Shown in pieces: positions 44,972 through 54,511 of a stretch of 64,000 nucleotides of DNA. How positions within the stretch are numbered: position 1 is the stretch's first letter; the number at the start of each line of letters is the position of its first letter. This DNA is from Burkholderia sp. FERM BP-3421 (GTDB taxonomy: Bacteria > Pseudomonadota > Gammaproteobacteria > Burkholderiales > Burkholderiaceae), in the NCBI RefSeq assembly GCF_028657905.1, contig NZ_CP117780.1, positions 496,001-560,000 on the forward strand. The letters are read 5' to 3'. Below the pieces are notes generated by a model. That model made no database searches, was not told where the DNA came from, and saw only the letters and a list, made by a program, of their open reading frames with translations. Both the position numbers and the translations under genes were made by a program.

Positions 44972-45436
44972 GGCATGGCGATCGCGAGGCGCCTGGGCTC
45001 GGGGTGCTCCCGCGCGCCGTCGCGCGGGCGGCAGGGCGAACCGGTTCCTTGAGACCATGCCGCAGTCTTATCGCCTGCCAAGATCCAGGTGTCGCCGGCA
45101 GGGGCCCCGCGCGCCGCTGACGGTGCGCGGCCAGCGTGTCGCGCGGACTGTGTCGCCGTGGTCGATACGTGCAAGGCCGCTGGATTGCCCGACTGGATGC
45201 AAGAGGTCCCGGCGCGATCGCGCGGGCCTGATTGCGCCGCCGATTTTATTCATTCGTCGAGTCTCCCCGCGCATGCGTCACGGAGGGGGCGGTCGATATC
45301 GCGTGCTGTTCCCGTTGTTTAAGTAAACACAATAAAAATCAGGGAAACTTCGCGATAGCCGGTGTGTAGGCTTTCGAGGCATGCTACTGTAAGAAAAGAC
45401 AGCTTCTGTTATCGAAAATATATTTAGGAAACCAAA
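44972..45436. promoter_or_regulatory. Gene-free region upstream of the first GH92 gene
   Basis: 465 bases. Near the GH92 start the sequence becomes AT-rich and includes TGTTTA-AG-TAAACA (45316-45329), a perfect six-base-arm dyad that could bind a LacI-type regulator. An AGGA site (45426-45429) precedes the ATG. No gene seen. Confidence 0.4.
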
Positions 45437-48100
45437 ATGCGTAACGGAATGTTCCAGGCGGCGACGGCGGCCGTGATGGCGGCGTTGGCCATATCGGGGT
45501 GCGGAGGCGACTCCCTGGATGCGGCGCCGGCTTCGTCTGCGGTGGTGACCGGCAACACGACGGCGACCGTTCCGGGTGATAGCGCATCGGCCGGCGCGAC
45601 GAGCGGCGCGAACGGTTCGACCGGTTCGAATGGAAACGGTGGAGCCGACGGCGCGGCGCCCCCGGCGCGGACGGACATTCCCGGCCTGACGAAATTCGTC
45701 AACGTCCTGATCGGTACCGGCGCCCCGGACGCGGGCGGGCTCTATCCGGGCAACGTGAATCCCGCCGCGCAGGCGCCGTTCGGCATGGTCAGCTTCGGGC
45801 CGGACACGCCGGGCAGCCGGAGCCCCTGGGGCAACGGCTCGGGCGGTTACTATTACGCCGACACGACGATCGATTTCTTCAGCCTCACGCATCTGTCGGG
45901 ACCCGGCTGCCGCGGCCAGGGCGCTGTCGCGATGATTCCGGGCGGGCGTTCCCTGTCGTTCTCGCACAAGGACGAGGTGGCATCGCCCGGCTATTACCGC
46001 GTGAAGACCGGCAACGGCATCCTCAACGAACTCACGGCGACGACCCGCACCGGCATGGCGCGCCTGACCTATCCGGCCGGCGCGTCGCCGAACCTGGTGA
46101 TCAATGCGTTGCGCAGCAACGGCATGAAGTCGGGCGTTGCGCCGAGCCTCGTGGACCTCAAGGTCGACGTCGCGGCGGGCGTCGTGTCCGGCAAGACGGT
46201 GGTCGGCGCGTTCTGCGGCGGCACCTGGTACAAGCCGGTGTACTTCTACATCAAGCTCGATACGCCGCTCGATCCGGCCGCGACCAAGGTCGCGCCCGGC
46301 GTGGCGACGCTCGTGTTCGCGCCGAAGGCGGGCGGCGGTGCGACGACCGTGCAGCTGAAGGCCGGCATTTCGTCGGTCAGCGTGGCGAACGCCCAGCTCA
46401 ATCTGACGAAGGAGAACCCGGGCTGGTCGTTCGACACGACGCGGAACGATCTGGACGCAGCGTGGAACAGCCGGCTCAACACGATCCAGCTCGACCTCGC
46501 GCAACCGAATGCCATGAAGAGCCTGGGCAGTGCGCAGGCCAGGACGGCAAGCGACCACGTCACGCAGTTCTATACCGCGCTGTATCGCACGCTGGCCGGG
46601 CCGACCGTCTATAGCGACGTGAACGGCGAGTACCGGAGCATGCGCCAGCTCAACCTCGGCGATCCCGGCAACACGGCGCCGCAGCGCGAGACGGCCAACG
46701 TGTCGCAGGATCCGGTTCCCGATCAGCCGCGGGCGTACCGCACGCACTATTCCAGCTTCTCGCTGTGGGACACCTATCGATCGGTGACGCAGTTGCAGGC
46801 GCTGCTGTTTCCCGGCGAAGCGAGCGACATGATGCAGTCGCTCGTGGTCGATGCGAAGCAGTGCGGCGCGTTTCCCCACTGGGTCGACGGCAGCGACGAC
46901 ACCAAGCCGATGGAAGGCGACCATGCGCCGAACGTGATCGCGGGCGCCTATGCGTTCGGCGCGCGCGGCTTCGACCTCGCGGCCGCGCGCAAGTACATGC
47001 TGCAATCGGCGTTCGGCACGGGCGGTCCGGGCAGCGCGTTCGTCGAGGGCGCGTGCAACAACCTGGGCAGCGTCGACGACAGCGCCGGCGTGAGCACGGT
47101 CAGCGACTTCTATTTGAAGAACGGCTATGTCTCGACCAATGTGGCGGGGGACCACCACGCGGGATCGATGACGCTGGAGCTGAGCACGACGGACGTATCG
47201 GTCGGCAATTTCCTGGCCGCGCTCGGCCGGGCGGAGGATGCGGGCAGCGTCGCCGCGCTGCGCAGGCGCGGGCGCAACTGGATCAATATCTTCAACGCGG
47301 ACATCCCGGCAAACAGCGGCTACTACGGCGAATCGAAAGGGCTCGTCACGAAGGATTCGAGCGGCCAATGGGATTTCAGCGAGAACAATAACCGTGGCTT
47401 CCACGAGTCGACCGAGCCGAACTACACCTGGACGATCGGTCACGACTACGCGGAGCTGATCAAGCAGCTGGGCGGCAACGCGGCGGCGATCGCGCGCCTG
47501 AACACCCTGTTCGGCCTGAGCCAGACCGATCCGTTCAACGGCCCCCTGCCGAGCGCGGCGACGCTCAACAGCGGCGAATCGGGCAGCACGCTCTATATCG
47601 GCAACGAGCCCGCATTGCAGACGCCGTGGGCCTACAACTGGGCGGGCAGGCCGCAACTCACGCAACGCGTGATCCCGGTGGTGATGACGAAGACGTTCTT
47701 CAACACGCCCGGCGGCCTGCCCGGCAACGACGACTTCGGCGCGACCTCCGCGTTCTATCTGTGGGCGAGCCTCGGCCTGTATCCCGTCATTCCGTCGGCG
47801 CCCGGCATGGCCATGTCCACGCCGCAGTTCAAGGGCATGACGATCTGGCTCGCCGACGGCACGAAGAAGCTGCGCATCGAGGCGGACGACGAGGCGCTGC
47901 TGAACGGCAAGCCCTACATCAAGTCGGTTCGGTTGAACGGCAAGACCTACCCGGGGTCGTGGCTGCCGCTGGCGGCCATCGCCGGCGGCGGCACGCTGAC
48001 CTATACGTTGTCGGCCACCCCGACGAACTGGGCGGCGGACCCGTCGCTGGCGCCGCCGTCCGGCCCCGGCGCCGACTATACGAAGCCGGGAACGAAGTAG
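45437..48100 (+). CDS. GH92 family glycoside hydrolase, predicted lipoprotein
   Basis: An 887-residue member of the GH92 (alpha-mannosidase) family. It has a lipoprotein signal ending AISGC (Cys22) and a Ser/Thr/Gly-rich linker to about residue 80. The two-domain catalytic region follows: FVNVLIGTGAPDAGGLYPGN, the AQAPFGMVSFGPDT and FFSLTHLSGPGC blocks, SSFSLWDTYRSVTQLQ, FPHWVDGSDD, and the closing PGNDDFGATSAFYLWASLGLYPV that carries the catalytic Asp pair. GH92 enzymes are Ca-dependent exo-mannosidases acting on N-glycans, yeast mannan or glycolipids. A plant or fungal glycan substrate is plausible. It is first of a tandem pair. Confidence 0.9.
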   Translation: MRNGMFQAATAAVMAALAISGCGGDSLDAAPASSAVVTGNTTATVPGDSASAGATSGANGSTGSNGNGGADGAAPPARTDIPGLTKFVNVLIGTGAPDAGGLYPGNVNPAAQAPFGMVSFGPDTPGSRSPWGNGSGGYYYADTTIDFFSLTHLSGPGCRGQGAVAMIPGGRSLSFSHKDEVASPGYYRVKTGNGILNELTATTRTGMARLTYPAGASPNLVINALRSNGMKSGVAPSLVDLKVDVAAGVVSGKTVVGAFCGGTWYKPVYFYIKLDTPLDPAATKVAPGVATLVFAPKAGGGATTVQLKAGISSVSVANAQLNLTKENPGWSFDTTRNDLDAAWNSRLNTIQLDLAQPNAMKSLGSAQARTASDHVTQFYTALYRTLAGPTVYSDVNGEYRSMRQLNLGDPGNTAPQRETANVSQDPVPDQPRAYRTHYSSFSLWDTYRSVTQLQALLFPGEASDMMQSLVVDAKQCGAFPHWVDGSDDTKPMEGDHAPNVIAGAYAFGARGFDLAAARKYMLQSAFGTGGPGSAFVEGACNNLGSVDDSAGVSTVSDFYLKNGYVSTNVAGDHHAGSMTLELSTTDVSVGNFLAALGRAEDAGSVAALRRRGRNWINIFNADIPANSGYYGESKGLVTKDSSGQWDFSENNNRGFHESTEPNYTWTIGHDYAELIKQLGGNAAAIARLNTLFGLSQTDPFNGPLPSAATLNSGESGSTLYIGNEPALQTPWAYNWAGRPQLTQRVIPVVMTKTFFNTPGGLPGNDDFGATSAFYLWASLGLYPVIPSAPGMAMSTPQFKGMTIWLADGTKKLRIEADDEALLNGKPYIKSVRLNGKTYPGSWLPLAAIAGGGTLTYTLSATPTNWAADPSLAPPSGPGADYTKPGTK

Positions 48101-48176
48101 CCGCCTTCACTTTGCCGCGCGGCGAGCCTGGGGTCCGGGAGGCGGTCGATGGCCGCAGCCGGGCCGCCTGCTCGAA

Positions 48177-48276
48177 CCCGAATCCCGAATCCCGAATCCC
48201 GAATCCCGAATCCCGAATCCCGAATCCCGAATCCCGAATCCCGAATCCCGAATCCCGAATCCCGAATCCCGAATCC
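48177..48276. repeat. Perfect tandem repeat, 7-bp unit CCCGAAT, about 14 copies
   Basis: Uninterrupted copies of CCCGAAT over 100 bases between the two GH92 genes. A unit of seven has no stop codon in any frame, so it is open in all frames and encodes ESRIPNP-type heptads. It lies inside an open frame continuous with the second GH92 gene (from an ATG at 48149), so changes in copy number would shift that extended frame. Confidence 0.95.
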
Positions 48277-48394
48277 GGATGCCGCGTCGGCGCGCCTGGG
48301 GGCATGGCGTGCCGAACGAGGGGGGCGCAGCGGCGGCGGGCCGGATCGGCGTCCTCCCACACAACCGTCACCCGTCATGAAACGGAGGCATGGA

Positions 48395-51100
48395 ATGCGC
48401 CACACATCGAAATCCGCCGGCATGCTCCTGGCACTGAGCGTCGGCGTCGCGTCATGCGGCGGCGATCTCGAGTCGACGCCGCTTGCCGCGACGAGCGCCG
48501 CATCACCCGCTGCCGTAGCGGGCGCTTCCGATACCGGGGCAGGAAGCGATGCGCATGACGAGACTTCGGCTTCGATGGGCGGGGGAGAGGCGGCGTCGCC
48601 GACGCGGACCGTCGATCCGACGCGCGTCCTCCGAAGCGTCGACCCCATGATCGGGACGTCGAACCTGGACATCGCCGCGAACTGGAGCAGCGGAATACGC
48701 GGGCATGGCCACACCTACCCGGGGGCGACGGTGCCGTTCGGCATGGTTCAGCTGGGACCGGACACGGCGGGCGGGCCCAGCGCCTTGCCTTATGACTGGG
48801 ATCGCACGGCCGGCTACCAGTACGACGACCCCTGCATCACCGGATTCACGCACACGCATCTGTCCGGCGCGGGCATCGGGTCGGGCGGCGAGGTCCGTTT
48901 CCTGCCGACGCTCGCGCCGGTCGACAAGGCGACGCTGGCCAAGATCAACGGGACGTCCGCGACCTACAACGCGCGTTTCAGCCACGCCGACGAAAGCGCC
49001 GGACCGGGATACTATCGCGTGCGCATCTCGCCCGAAGGAACGGGCAATCCTCCCTGGAACGTCAAGGGCGCCGCGATCCTCGCCGAGATGACGGCGACCT
49101 CGCATGCGGGCGTGCATCGCTATACCTACTTCCCGAGCGCGGCCGCGCAAAAGCGGAGCATGATCGTCAGCATCGCCAAGCCGATCGGCGGCTCGCTCAA
49201 GAGCGGGAAAATCCAGGTCACGGATGATCGGACGATCTCCGGATGGCAGATCACCGACAACTGGGCGAACAACAAGCCGACGTATTTCGTGGCGCGGTTT
49301 TCTCAGCCGTTCGATCGCGACGTCGTGATCAGCCAGGACGGCGGCACCGCCTACCTGACGTTCGCGGCGGCGGCGTCCGGTTCAGCGTCGTCCCTGACCG
49401 TCAACGTCGGCATCTCGCCGTCGGGAGTGGCCGACGCCGCGGCGAATCTGTCCGCCGAAGTCGGCGCGAAGCCGTTCGACGACGTGAAGAGCGGGGCCGA
49501 ACAGGCATGGGCCCGGGTGCTCAACCGCGTGCAGATCCAGGGCGGCACCGAGGACCAGCGAACCGCGTTCTATACCTCGCTTTATCATGCGATGCTCGGT
49601 CCGACGCTCTACAACAATGCGGACGGCAGCTACGTCGGCATGGATTCGGTCAACGACAGCCGAACCGCGCCGCCGACGACGAGCAAGCATGCGAATCCCG
49701 GGTTCGACTATTCGTCCTCCTTCTCGCTGTGGGATACGTTCCGCGCCCAATCCCCGTTGATGACCTTGATCCAGCCGGAACGCGTCGACGGCTGGGTCCG
49801 GTCGCTGCTGGCGCAGTTCAAGCAGAACGGCAAGGGCGAGCTGCCGGTCTGGCCGCTGGCTCAAACGGAAACCTTCACGATGGCCGGCCATCCGGCTATT
49901 CCGTTGATCGCCGACGCTTACCTGAAGGGCCTCACGAATGCGGGCACCGACGAGGTCTGGACCGCGCTGACCACCACGCAGGGGGCCAGCGCGCACGGTT
50001 TCGATCAGTATCGAACCCGCGGGTATGTTTTTTCCGGAAGCAATGCCTCGGTCTCCACGACGCAGGATTACGCCTTCGCCGACTGGGCGACCGCCGCGGT
50101 CGGCAAGGCGGCCGGCAAGGATACGTCGGCTTTCACGGCTTACCTGAAGCGCAGCCTCAACTACCGCAACGTGTACAACCCGACGAAGAACAATGGCTGG
50201 ATATTTGCGCAACCGAAGGGCAGCACGGGCGCTTGGGGCGTTCCCTTCGATCCGGCCGGCGCGGAGAAGGACGACTATTCCGAAGCGAATTCATGGATCG
50301 ACACCTGGAACGTGTTTCACGATTTTCCGGGGCTTATCGCCGTCCTCGGCGGCAAGGCGCGATTCGCCGCCCAACTCGATCAGACGTTCAATCCGAAGAA
50401 CCCGCTCGGCTTCCGCTTCGGGCAGGGCTTCCCCGATCTCACCGGCCGGATCGGCCAGTTCGTCGCGGGCAACGAGCCGGCCAATCAGCTTCCCTATCTG
50501 TATGACGTGATCGGCGCGCCGTCCAAGACGCAAGACCTCGTGCGCACCGTGATGGACGACATGTATTCGCTCACGTTGACCGACCGCGATCGCGCCGAGC
50601 TGAGCCGCGCCAGCCTGAAGGCGGCCCAGGACGATCCGCGCAGAGTGCGGGCGTCGGCGATTCCCGGCAATGACGATTTCGGCCAATTGTCCGCCTGGTA
50701 CGTGCTGTCGGCGCTGGGCATTTATTCGCTCAATCCGGTGGGCGGCGTGTACTACTTCGGCACCCCCTTGTTCGCGGAAGCGAGCATCGACATTCCGGTC
50801 GCGTCCTCCGCCGCATCGGGCGGCGCCCTGACGTTCGGCCAGGTGCGCCGCTTCACCATCACGGCGCACACGACGAGCGGCGCGCCGCCGTCGAAGGCCA
50901 ATCGCTATGTGCAGTCGGCCACGCTCAACGGCAGCCCCTTGCATCGCCCCTACATCACGCACGATGAAATGCGGGCCGGCGGCAAGCTCGACTTTGTCAT
51001 GGGCCCGACGCCGAACGATGCCTGGGTCGACCAATGGGATGGCACCGACCCGAACAGCGCTTTCGCGCCCTCCGTGGTTTTCGGTGGGGGGCGGCTCTAG
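48395..51100 (+). CDS. Second GH92 family glycoside hydrolase, predicted lipoprotein
   Basis: A 901-residue GH92 protein, clearly a relative of the preceding one but diverged. It has a lipobox VASC (Cys21), a linker to about residue 70, and then DPMIGTSNLDIAANWSSG, GHGHTYPGATVPFGMVQLGP, ITGFTHTHLSGAGIGSGGE, SSSFSLWDTFRAQSPLMTLI and IPGNDDFGQLSAWYVLSALG with the catalytic Asp pair. I start at the ATG at 48395, which has CGGAGG six bases before it and begins the signal peptide. ATGs at 48377 and 48149 are in frame but add no signal. Tandem GH92 genes of this kind are common in Bacteroidetes and unusual in Burkholderia. Confidence 0.9.
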   Translation: MRHTSKSAGMLLALSVGVASCGGDLESTPLAATSAASPAAVAGASDTGAGSDAHDETSASMGGGEAASPTRTVDPTRVLRSVDPMIGTSNLDIAANWSSGIRGHGHTYPGATVPFGMVQLGPDTAGGPSALPYDWDRTAGYQYDDPCITGFTHTHLSGAGIGSGGEVRFLPTLAPVDKATLAKINGTSATYNARFSHADESAGPGYYRVRISPEGTGNPPWNVKGAAILAEMTATSHAGVHRYTYFPSAAAQKRSMIVSIAKPIGGSLKSGKIQVTDDRTISGWQITDNWANNKPTYFVARFSQPFDRDVVISQDGGTAYLTFAAAASGSASSLTVNVGISPSGVADAAANLSAEVGAKPFDDVKSGAEQAWARVLNRVQIQGGTEDQRTAFYTSLYHAMLGPTLYNNADGSYVGMDSVNDSRTAPPTTSKHANPGFDYSSSFSLWDTFRAQSPLMTLIQPERVDGWVRSLLAQFKQNGKGELPVWPLAQTETFTMAGHPAIPLIADAYLKGLTNAGTDEVWTALTTTQGASAHGFDQYRTRGYVFSGSNASVSTTQDYAFADWATAAVGKAAGKDTSAFTAYLKRSLNYRNVYNPTKNNGWIFAQPKGSTGAWGVPFDPAGAEKDDYSEANSWIDTWNVFHDFPGLIAVLGGKARFAAQLDQTFNPKNPLGFRFGQGFPDLTGRIGQFVAGNEPANQLPYLYDVIGAPSKTQDLVRTVMDDMYSLTLTDRDRAELSRASLKAAQDDPRRVRASAIPGNDDFGQLSAWYVLSALGIYSLNPVGGVYYFGTPLFAEASIDIPVASSAASGGALTFGQVRRFTITAHTTSGAPPSKANRYVQSATLNGSPLHRPYITHDEMRAGGKLDFVMGPTPNDAWVDQWDGTDPNSAFAPSVVFGGGRL

Positions 51101-51260
51101 GAAGGCCGGATCCGGTCGACGGGCCGCCGTCGCCGCGCCGAATGCGGTCGGTGCGGCGGCGCGTGGACGAACGGCTTGGCACACCGGCGGAAGCGCCGGC
51201 CGGAGTGAGCGCGTCTTCGCACCAGGGCGGGATAGGCGTTGCTCATCGGGTTTCATGTCT

Positions 51261-51288
51261 GCTGCCCGCTGCCCGCTGCCCGCTGCCC
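51261..51288. repeat. Four perfect copies of GCTGCCC
   Basis: A 28-base run of the 7-bp unit GCTGCCC in the intergenic region after the second GH92 gene. It is the first of three separate short tandem repeats in 51101-51702; the stretch around them has no gene. Confidence 0.85.
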
Positions 51289-51344
51289 GTTCGCGCAACG
51301 CGGCGATTTCGCGCAGGCTCGCGCTGAGCCATGCCGTCCACGCC

Positions 51345-51376
51345 GCCCCACGCCCCACGCCCCACGCCCCACGCCC
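51345..51376. repeat. Four to five copies of CCCCACG
   Basis: A run of the 7-bp unit CCCCACG directly before the 9-bp repeat array. The last copy blends into the first CGCCCGGAA unit. Confidence 0.75.
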
Positions 51377-51551
51377 GGAACGCCCGGAACGCCCAGAACG
51401 CCCAGAACGCCCAGAACGCCCAGAACGCCCAGAACGCCCAGAACGCCCAGAACGCCCAGAACGCCCAGAACGCCCAGAACGCCCAGAACGCCCAGAACGC
51501 CCAGAACGCCCACACCGCCCACACCGCCCACACCGCCCACACCGCCCAGCG
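51372..51551. repeat. Twenty tandem 9-bp units (CGCCCAGAA family)
   Basis: Two copies of CGCCCGGAA, thirteen of CGCCCAGAA, four of CGCCCACAC and one CGCCCAGCG, in register. The unit is a multiple of three and codes for endless NAQ, RPE or PER triplets, but no gene start precedes it. Probably non-coding. Confidence 0.93.
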
Positions 51552-51702
51552 GTGTGATGGCGGGCTGCATCATCGGAGGCTGGCCCGGCAACCCGGCTGC
51601 GGATACCCGTCGCCTCCGCATCGATATCGCCAATCTTCATATGTGTCGCACATGGCGTTTCAGGTGCATCATGGCGGTCCATCCCATTCGAAGAGGCGGT
51701 CG

Positions 51703-52269
51703 ATGAGCGGGCCTTCGTTACATGAGACGTCGTTGCGCCCGTTGATCGACGGGCTGGATGCGCTCTTCGCGTCCGGCGCGAACGAGGCGCGCCTGCTTGC
51801 CGAGGGCGGGGCGCTGCTTGCCGCGCTCGTCGCACGCGACGACTGGCTGCCCGACGCGTTCGCGCAACCCGACCCCGAGCGCTACCGCCAGTACCTGCTG
51901 CATCTCGATCCCGACGCCCGTTTTTGCGTCGTCAGTTTCGTATGGGGTCCCGGCCAGACGACGCCGATCCACGACCATACGGTGTGGGGCTTGATCGGCA
52001 TGCTGCGCGGTGGCGAGTTCTCGCAACCGTATCGGCTCGACGCAGCGGGTCGGCCCGTGCCGTCGGGCGCTGCGGTGCGGTTGCGGCCGGGCGCGATCGA
52101 GGCCGTGTCGCCGCGTATCGGCGACATCCACCGCGTGACCAATGCGTGCGCGGATCAGGTGTCGATCAGCATTCACGTGTACGGCGCGGACATCGGCAAG
52201 GTCAGGCGCGCGGTCTACCTCGACGATGGCACCGTGAAGCCGTTCGTGTCGGGTTACTCGAATGCGTGA
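51703..52269 (+). CDS. Cysteine dioxygenase family protein
   Basis: A 188-residue cupin thiol dioxygenase. The iron ligands are visible as H90-x-H92 (PIHDHTVWG) and H143 (DIHRVTN). Members oxidise cysteine to cysteine sulfinate or 3-mercaptopropionate to its sulfinate. It forms an operon with the multi-rhodanese gene three bases downstream, which together point to cysteine-sulfur oxidation and sulfane handling. The ATG follows AAGAGGCGG. It lies just after the 9-bp repeat array. Confidence 0.9.
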   Translation: MSGPSLHETSLRPLIDGLDALFASGANEARLLAEGGALLAALVARDDWLPDAFAQPDPERYRQYLLHLDPDARFCVVSFVWGPGQTTPIHDHTVWGLIGMLRGGEFSQPYRLDAAGRPVPSGAAVRLRPGAIEAVSPRIGDIHRVTNACADQVSISIHVYGADIGKVRRAVYLDDGTVKPFVSGYSNA

Positions 52270-52272
52270 TGC

Positions 52273-53964
52273 GTGACGCGTGACGCGCGCGTCGATCCGG
52301 GCTTCTCTTCCCCTTTCTCACCGACTTCAACCGATATCGTGACGCCATCCGCCGATTCCACTTCCCGCTTTTCTGTCGCGTCCTGCCAGGACGTGCGCGC
52401 GCGTCTGCTCGCCCGCGACGAGATCGCGCTGCTCGACGTGCGCGAGGAGGATCCCTACGCGCAAAGCCATCCGCTGTGGGCGGCCAATTTTCCGCTGTCG
52501 AAGCTCGAACTCGACGCGTGGACGCGGATCCCGCGCCGCACGACGCCGATCGTCGTCTATGGCGAGGCCGACGGCGAGGATCTCGCGCCGTGCGCCGCGG
52601 AGAAACTCGCGCAACTCGGCTATACCGACGTGCGGCTGCTCGAAGGCGGCCTCGCCGGCTGGCGCGCGGCGGGCGGTGAGCTGTTCATCGACGTGAACGT
52701 GCCGAGCAAGTCGTTCGGCGAGTGGGTCGAGGCCGAGCGGCATACGCCGTCGCTGTCCGCGCAGCAGGTGAAGGCGCTCGTCGATGCGCGGGCGGACGTG
52801 GTGATCGTCGATGCGCGCCGCTTCGACGAATATCAGACGATGAGCATCCCGACCGCGACGAGCGTGCCGGGCGCGGAACTCGTGTTGCGCGTGCGCGCGC
52901 TCGCGCCGGACCCTGCGACGCAGGTGGTCGTCAACTGCGCGGGCCGCACGCGCAGCATCATCGGCACGCAGTCGCTGATCAACGCGGGGCTGCCGAATCC
53001 GGTGGCCGCGCTGCGCAACGGCACGATCGGCTGGACGCTGGCGGGTCAGGCGCTCGACCGCGGCGCGGCGCGGCGTGGTCCCGACGCGATCGACGCGGCG
53101 TTGCGCGCCGACGCGCGCCGCGCGGCGCGTGCGGTGGCCGAGCGGGCCGGCGTGCCGCGCATCGCGTTGGCCGAGGTCGCCGCGCTCGACACGCCGGCCC
53201 GCACGCTGTACCGCTTCGACGTACGCACGCCGGAGGAATACGCGGCGGGTCATCTGCCGGGCTTTCTGAGCACGCCGGGCGGCCAGCTCGTGCAGGAGAC
53301 CGATCATCACGCGGCCGTGCGCGGCGCGCGGATCGTGTTGGCCGACGATGACGGCGTGCGCGCCGACATGACCGCCTCGTGGCTCGCGCAGATGGGCTGG
53401 GATGCGAGGGTGGTCGAGCCGGCCGACGCCGCGGCGCGGGTCGAGCGCGGCGAGCCGCCGCGCGACGCGCCGGCGCCGCCGCATGCGTCGGAGGTGTCGC
53501 CCGCGGCGCTCGCCGCTTGGCTGGCGCAGGCCGCGCCCGGCGAGATCGCCGTGATCGATGTGACGGCGAGTGCGAACTACGTGAAGCGCCATGTCCCGGG
53601 CGCGTGGTTCGCCGTGCGCGCCCGGTTGCGCGATGCGCTCGCGGCGATCCCGGTCGCGAAGCGCTACGTTTTCACGTGCGGATCGAGCCTGCTTGCGCGG
53701 TTCGCGGCGGCCGATGCGCGCGCGCTGCTGCCGGCCTCGGCGCAGATCGCGGTGCTGGCGGGCGGCACGGCGGCGTGGAGCGACGCGGGGCTGCCGCTCG
53801 AGCACGGCGAGACGCGGCTCGCGTCGCCGCGCGTCGATCGCTATCGGCGGCCGTACGAGGGCACCGACAACGCGGCCGCCGCGATGCAGGCGTACCTCGA
53901 CTGGGAGTACGGGCTCGTGGATCAGTTGAAGCGCGACGGCACGCATCATTTCACGGTGATCTGA
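52273..53964 (+). CDS. Multidomain rhodanese-type sulfurtransferase (four rhodanese domains)
   Basis: A 563-residue protein with four rhodanese-like folds at about 35-135, 155-265, 300-390 and 410-520. Catalytic cysteine loops are present in the second (C222, CAGRTRS) and fourth (C469, TCGSSLLAR) domains. The first and third have no Cys at the loop position (GEADGED and ADDDGVR) and look structural. It moves sulfane sulfur, probably linked to the cysteine dioxygenase just upstream. A GTG at 52273, three bases after the upstream stop, fits a coupled start; a GTG at 52339 is an alternative. Confidence 0.85.
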   Translation: MTRDARVDPGFSSPFSPTSTDIVTPSADSTSRFSVASCQDVRARLLARDEIALLDVREEDPYAQSHPLWAANFPLSKLELDAWTRIPRRTTPIVVYGEADGEDLAPCAAEKLAQLGYTDVRLLEGGLAGWRAAGGELFIDVNVPSKSFGEWVEAERHTPSLSAQQVKALVDARADVVIVDARRFDEYQTMSIPTATSVPGAELVLRVRALAPDPATQVVVNCAGRTRSIIGTQSLINAGLPNPVAALRNGTIGWTLAGQALDRGAARRGPDAIDAALRADARRAARAVAERAGVPRIALAEVAALDTPARTLYRFDVRTPEEYAAGHLPGFLSTPGGQLVQETDHHAAVRGARIVLADDDGVRADMTASWLAQMGWDARVVEPADAAARVERGEPPRDAPAPPHASEVSPAALAAWLAQAAPGEIAVIDVTASANYVKRHVPGAWFAVRARLRDALAAIPVAKRYVFTCGSSLLARFAAADARALLPASAQIAVLAGGTAAWSDAGLPLEHGETRLASPRVDRYRRPYEGTDNAAAAMQAYLDWEYGLVDQLKRDGTHHFTVI

Positions 53965-54129
53965 GGGCGCGGGCGGGCGGTTGCGCCGGCCGGTTCGCGC
54001 GCGGCCGGGCAAGCGCGCGAGGTCGGACGCGCCGGCGAGGCACGCTTCGATGGCGCGCCTCGGGGGAAGCCGCCGTCATCCGGCGTTCGGATGGCGGGGC
54101 GGCAGGTTGTTCGTCGTTACAAGTGAGCC

Positions 54130-54511
54130 ATGGTGACAAAAATCCCGGTGAGCACGTGGGCAACGGTCCTCGCCTTGTGCGCGGGCTGCACGATGATGCC
54201 CGTTCATGGGCAGGGCGTGGCGAACTTGTCGGCATCTGAACGAGGCGGCCGGCGGGCCCGATGACAATTTCAGGCCGCTGCTTGCCGCGACGGTCATTGG
54301 ACCGGGGCGCGCGTATTTCCATTCCGCCCCGGCCTCCCCGTGCATGATGAAGCGGACATTCATCGTTCCTGGCGACACCGTGACCGTCTACAAGCCCTAC
54401 CAGAAGTGGTATCAGGTGATGTATGTGAACGACAAGACGGGAGAGGCGGTGGAGGGGTGGATCGCGGAAAGCCGTTTGCGCCTGGGCGGTAGCGTGGGGG
54501 GCGATCAATAG
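54130..54511 (+). pseudogene. Small lipoprotein with SH3-like C-terminus, probably frameshifted
   Basis: ATG 54130 opens a lipoprotein signal (MVTKIPVSTWATVLALCAGC, Cys20) that runs to a stop at 54264. From about 54240 a different frame continues to 54511 with a protein-like sequence (AAGGPDDNFRPLLAATVIG, YFHSAPASPC, FIVPGDTVTVYKPYQKWYQV, GWIAESRLRL) resembling a bacterial SH3 domain. One extra base near 54242 accounts for the split. Either a pseudogene or a base-calling error. Family weakly recognised. Confidence 0.5.

Noticed and set aside
48177..48276. Possible CRISPR-like array
   Set aside because: The unit is 7 bp with no spacers; it is a simple tandem repeat.
51372..51551. Possible CRISPR array or coding Ala/Asn/Gln-rich protein
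   Set aside because: Nine-bp units with no spacers, no start codon with ribosome-binding site and no conserved protein; a microsatellite.
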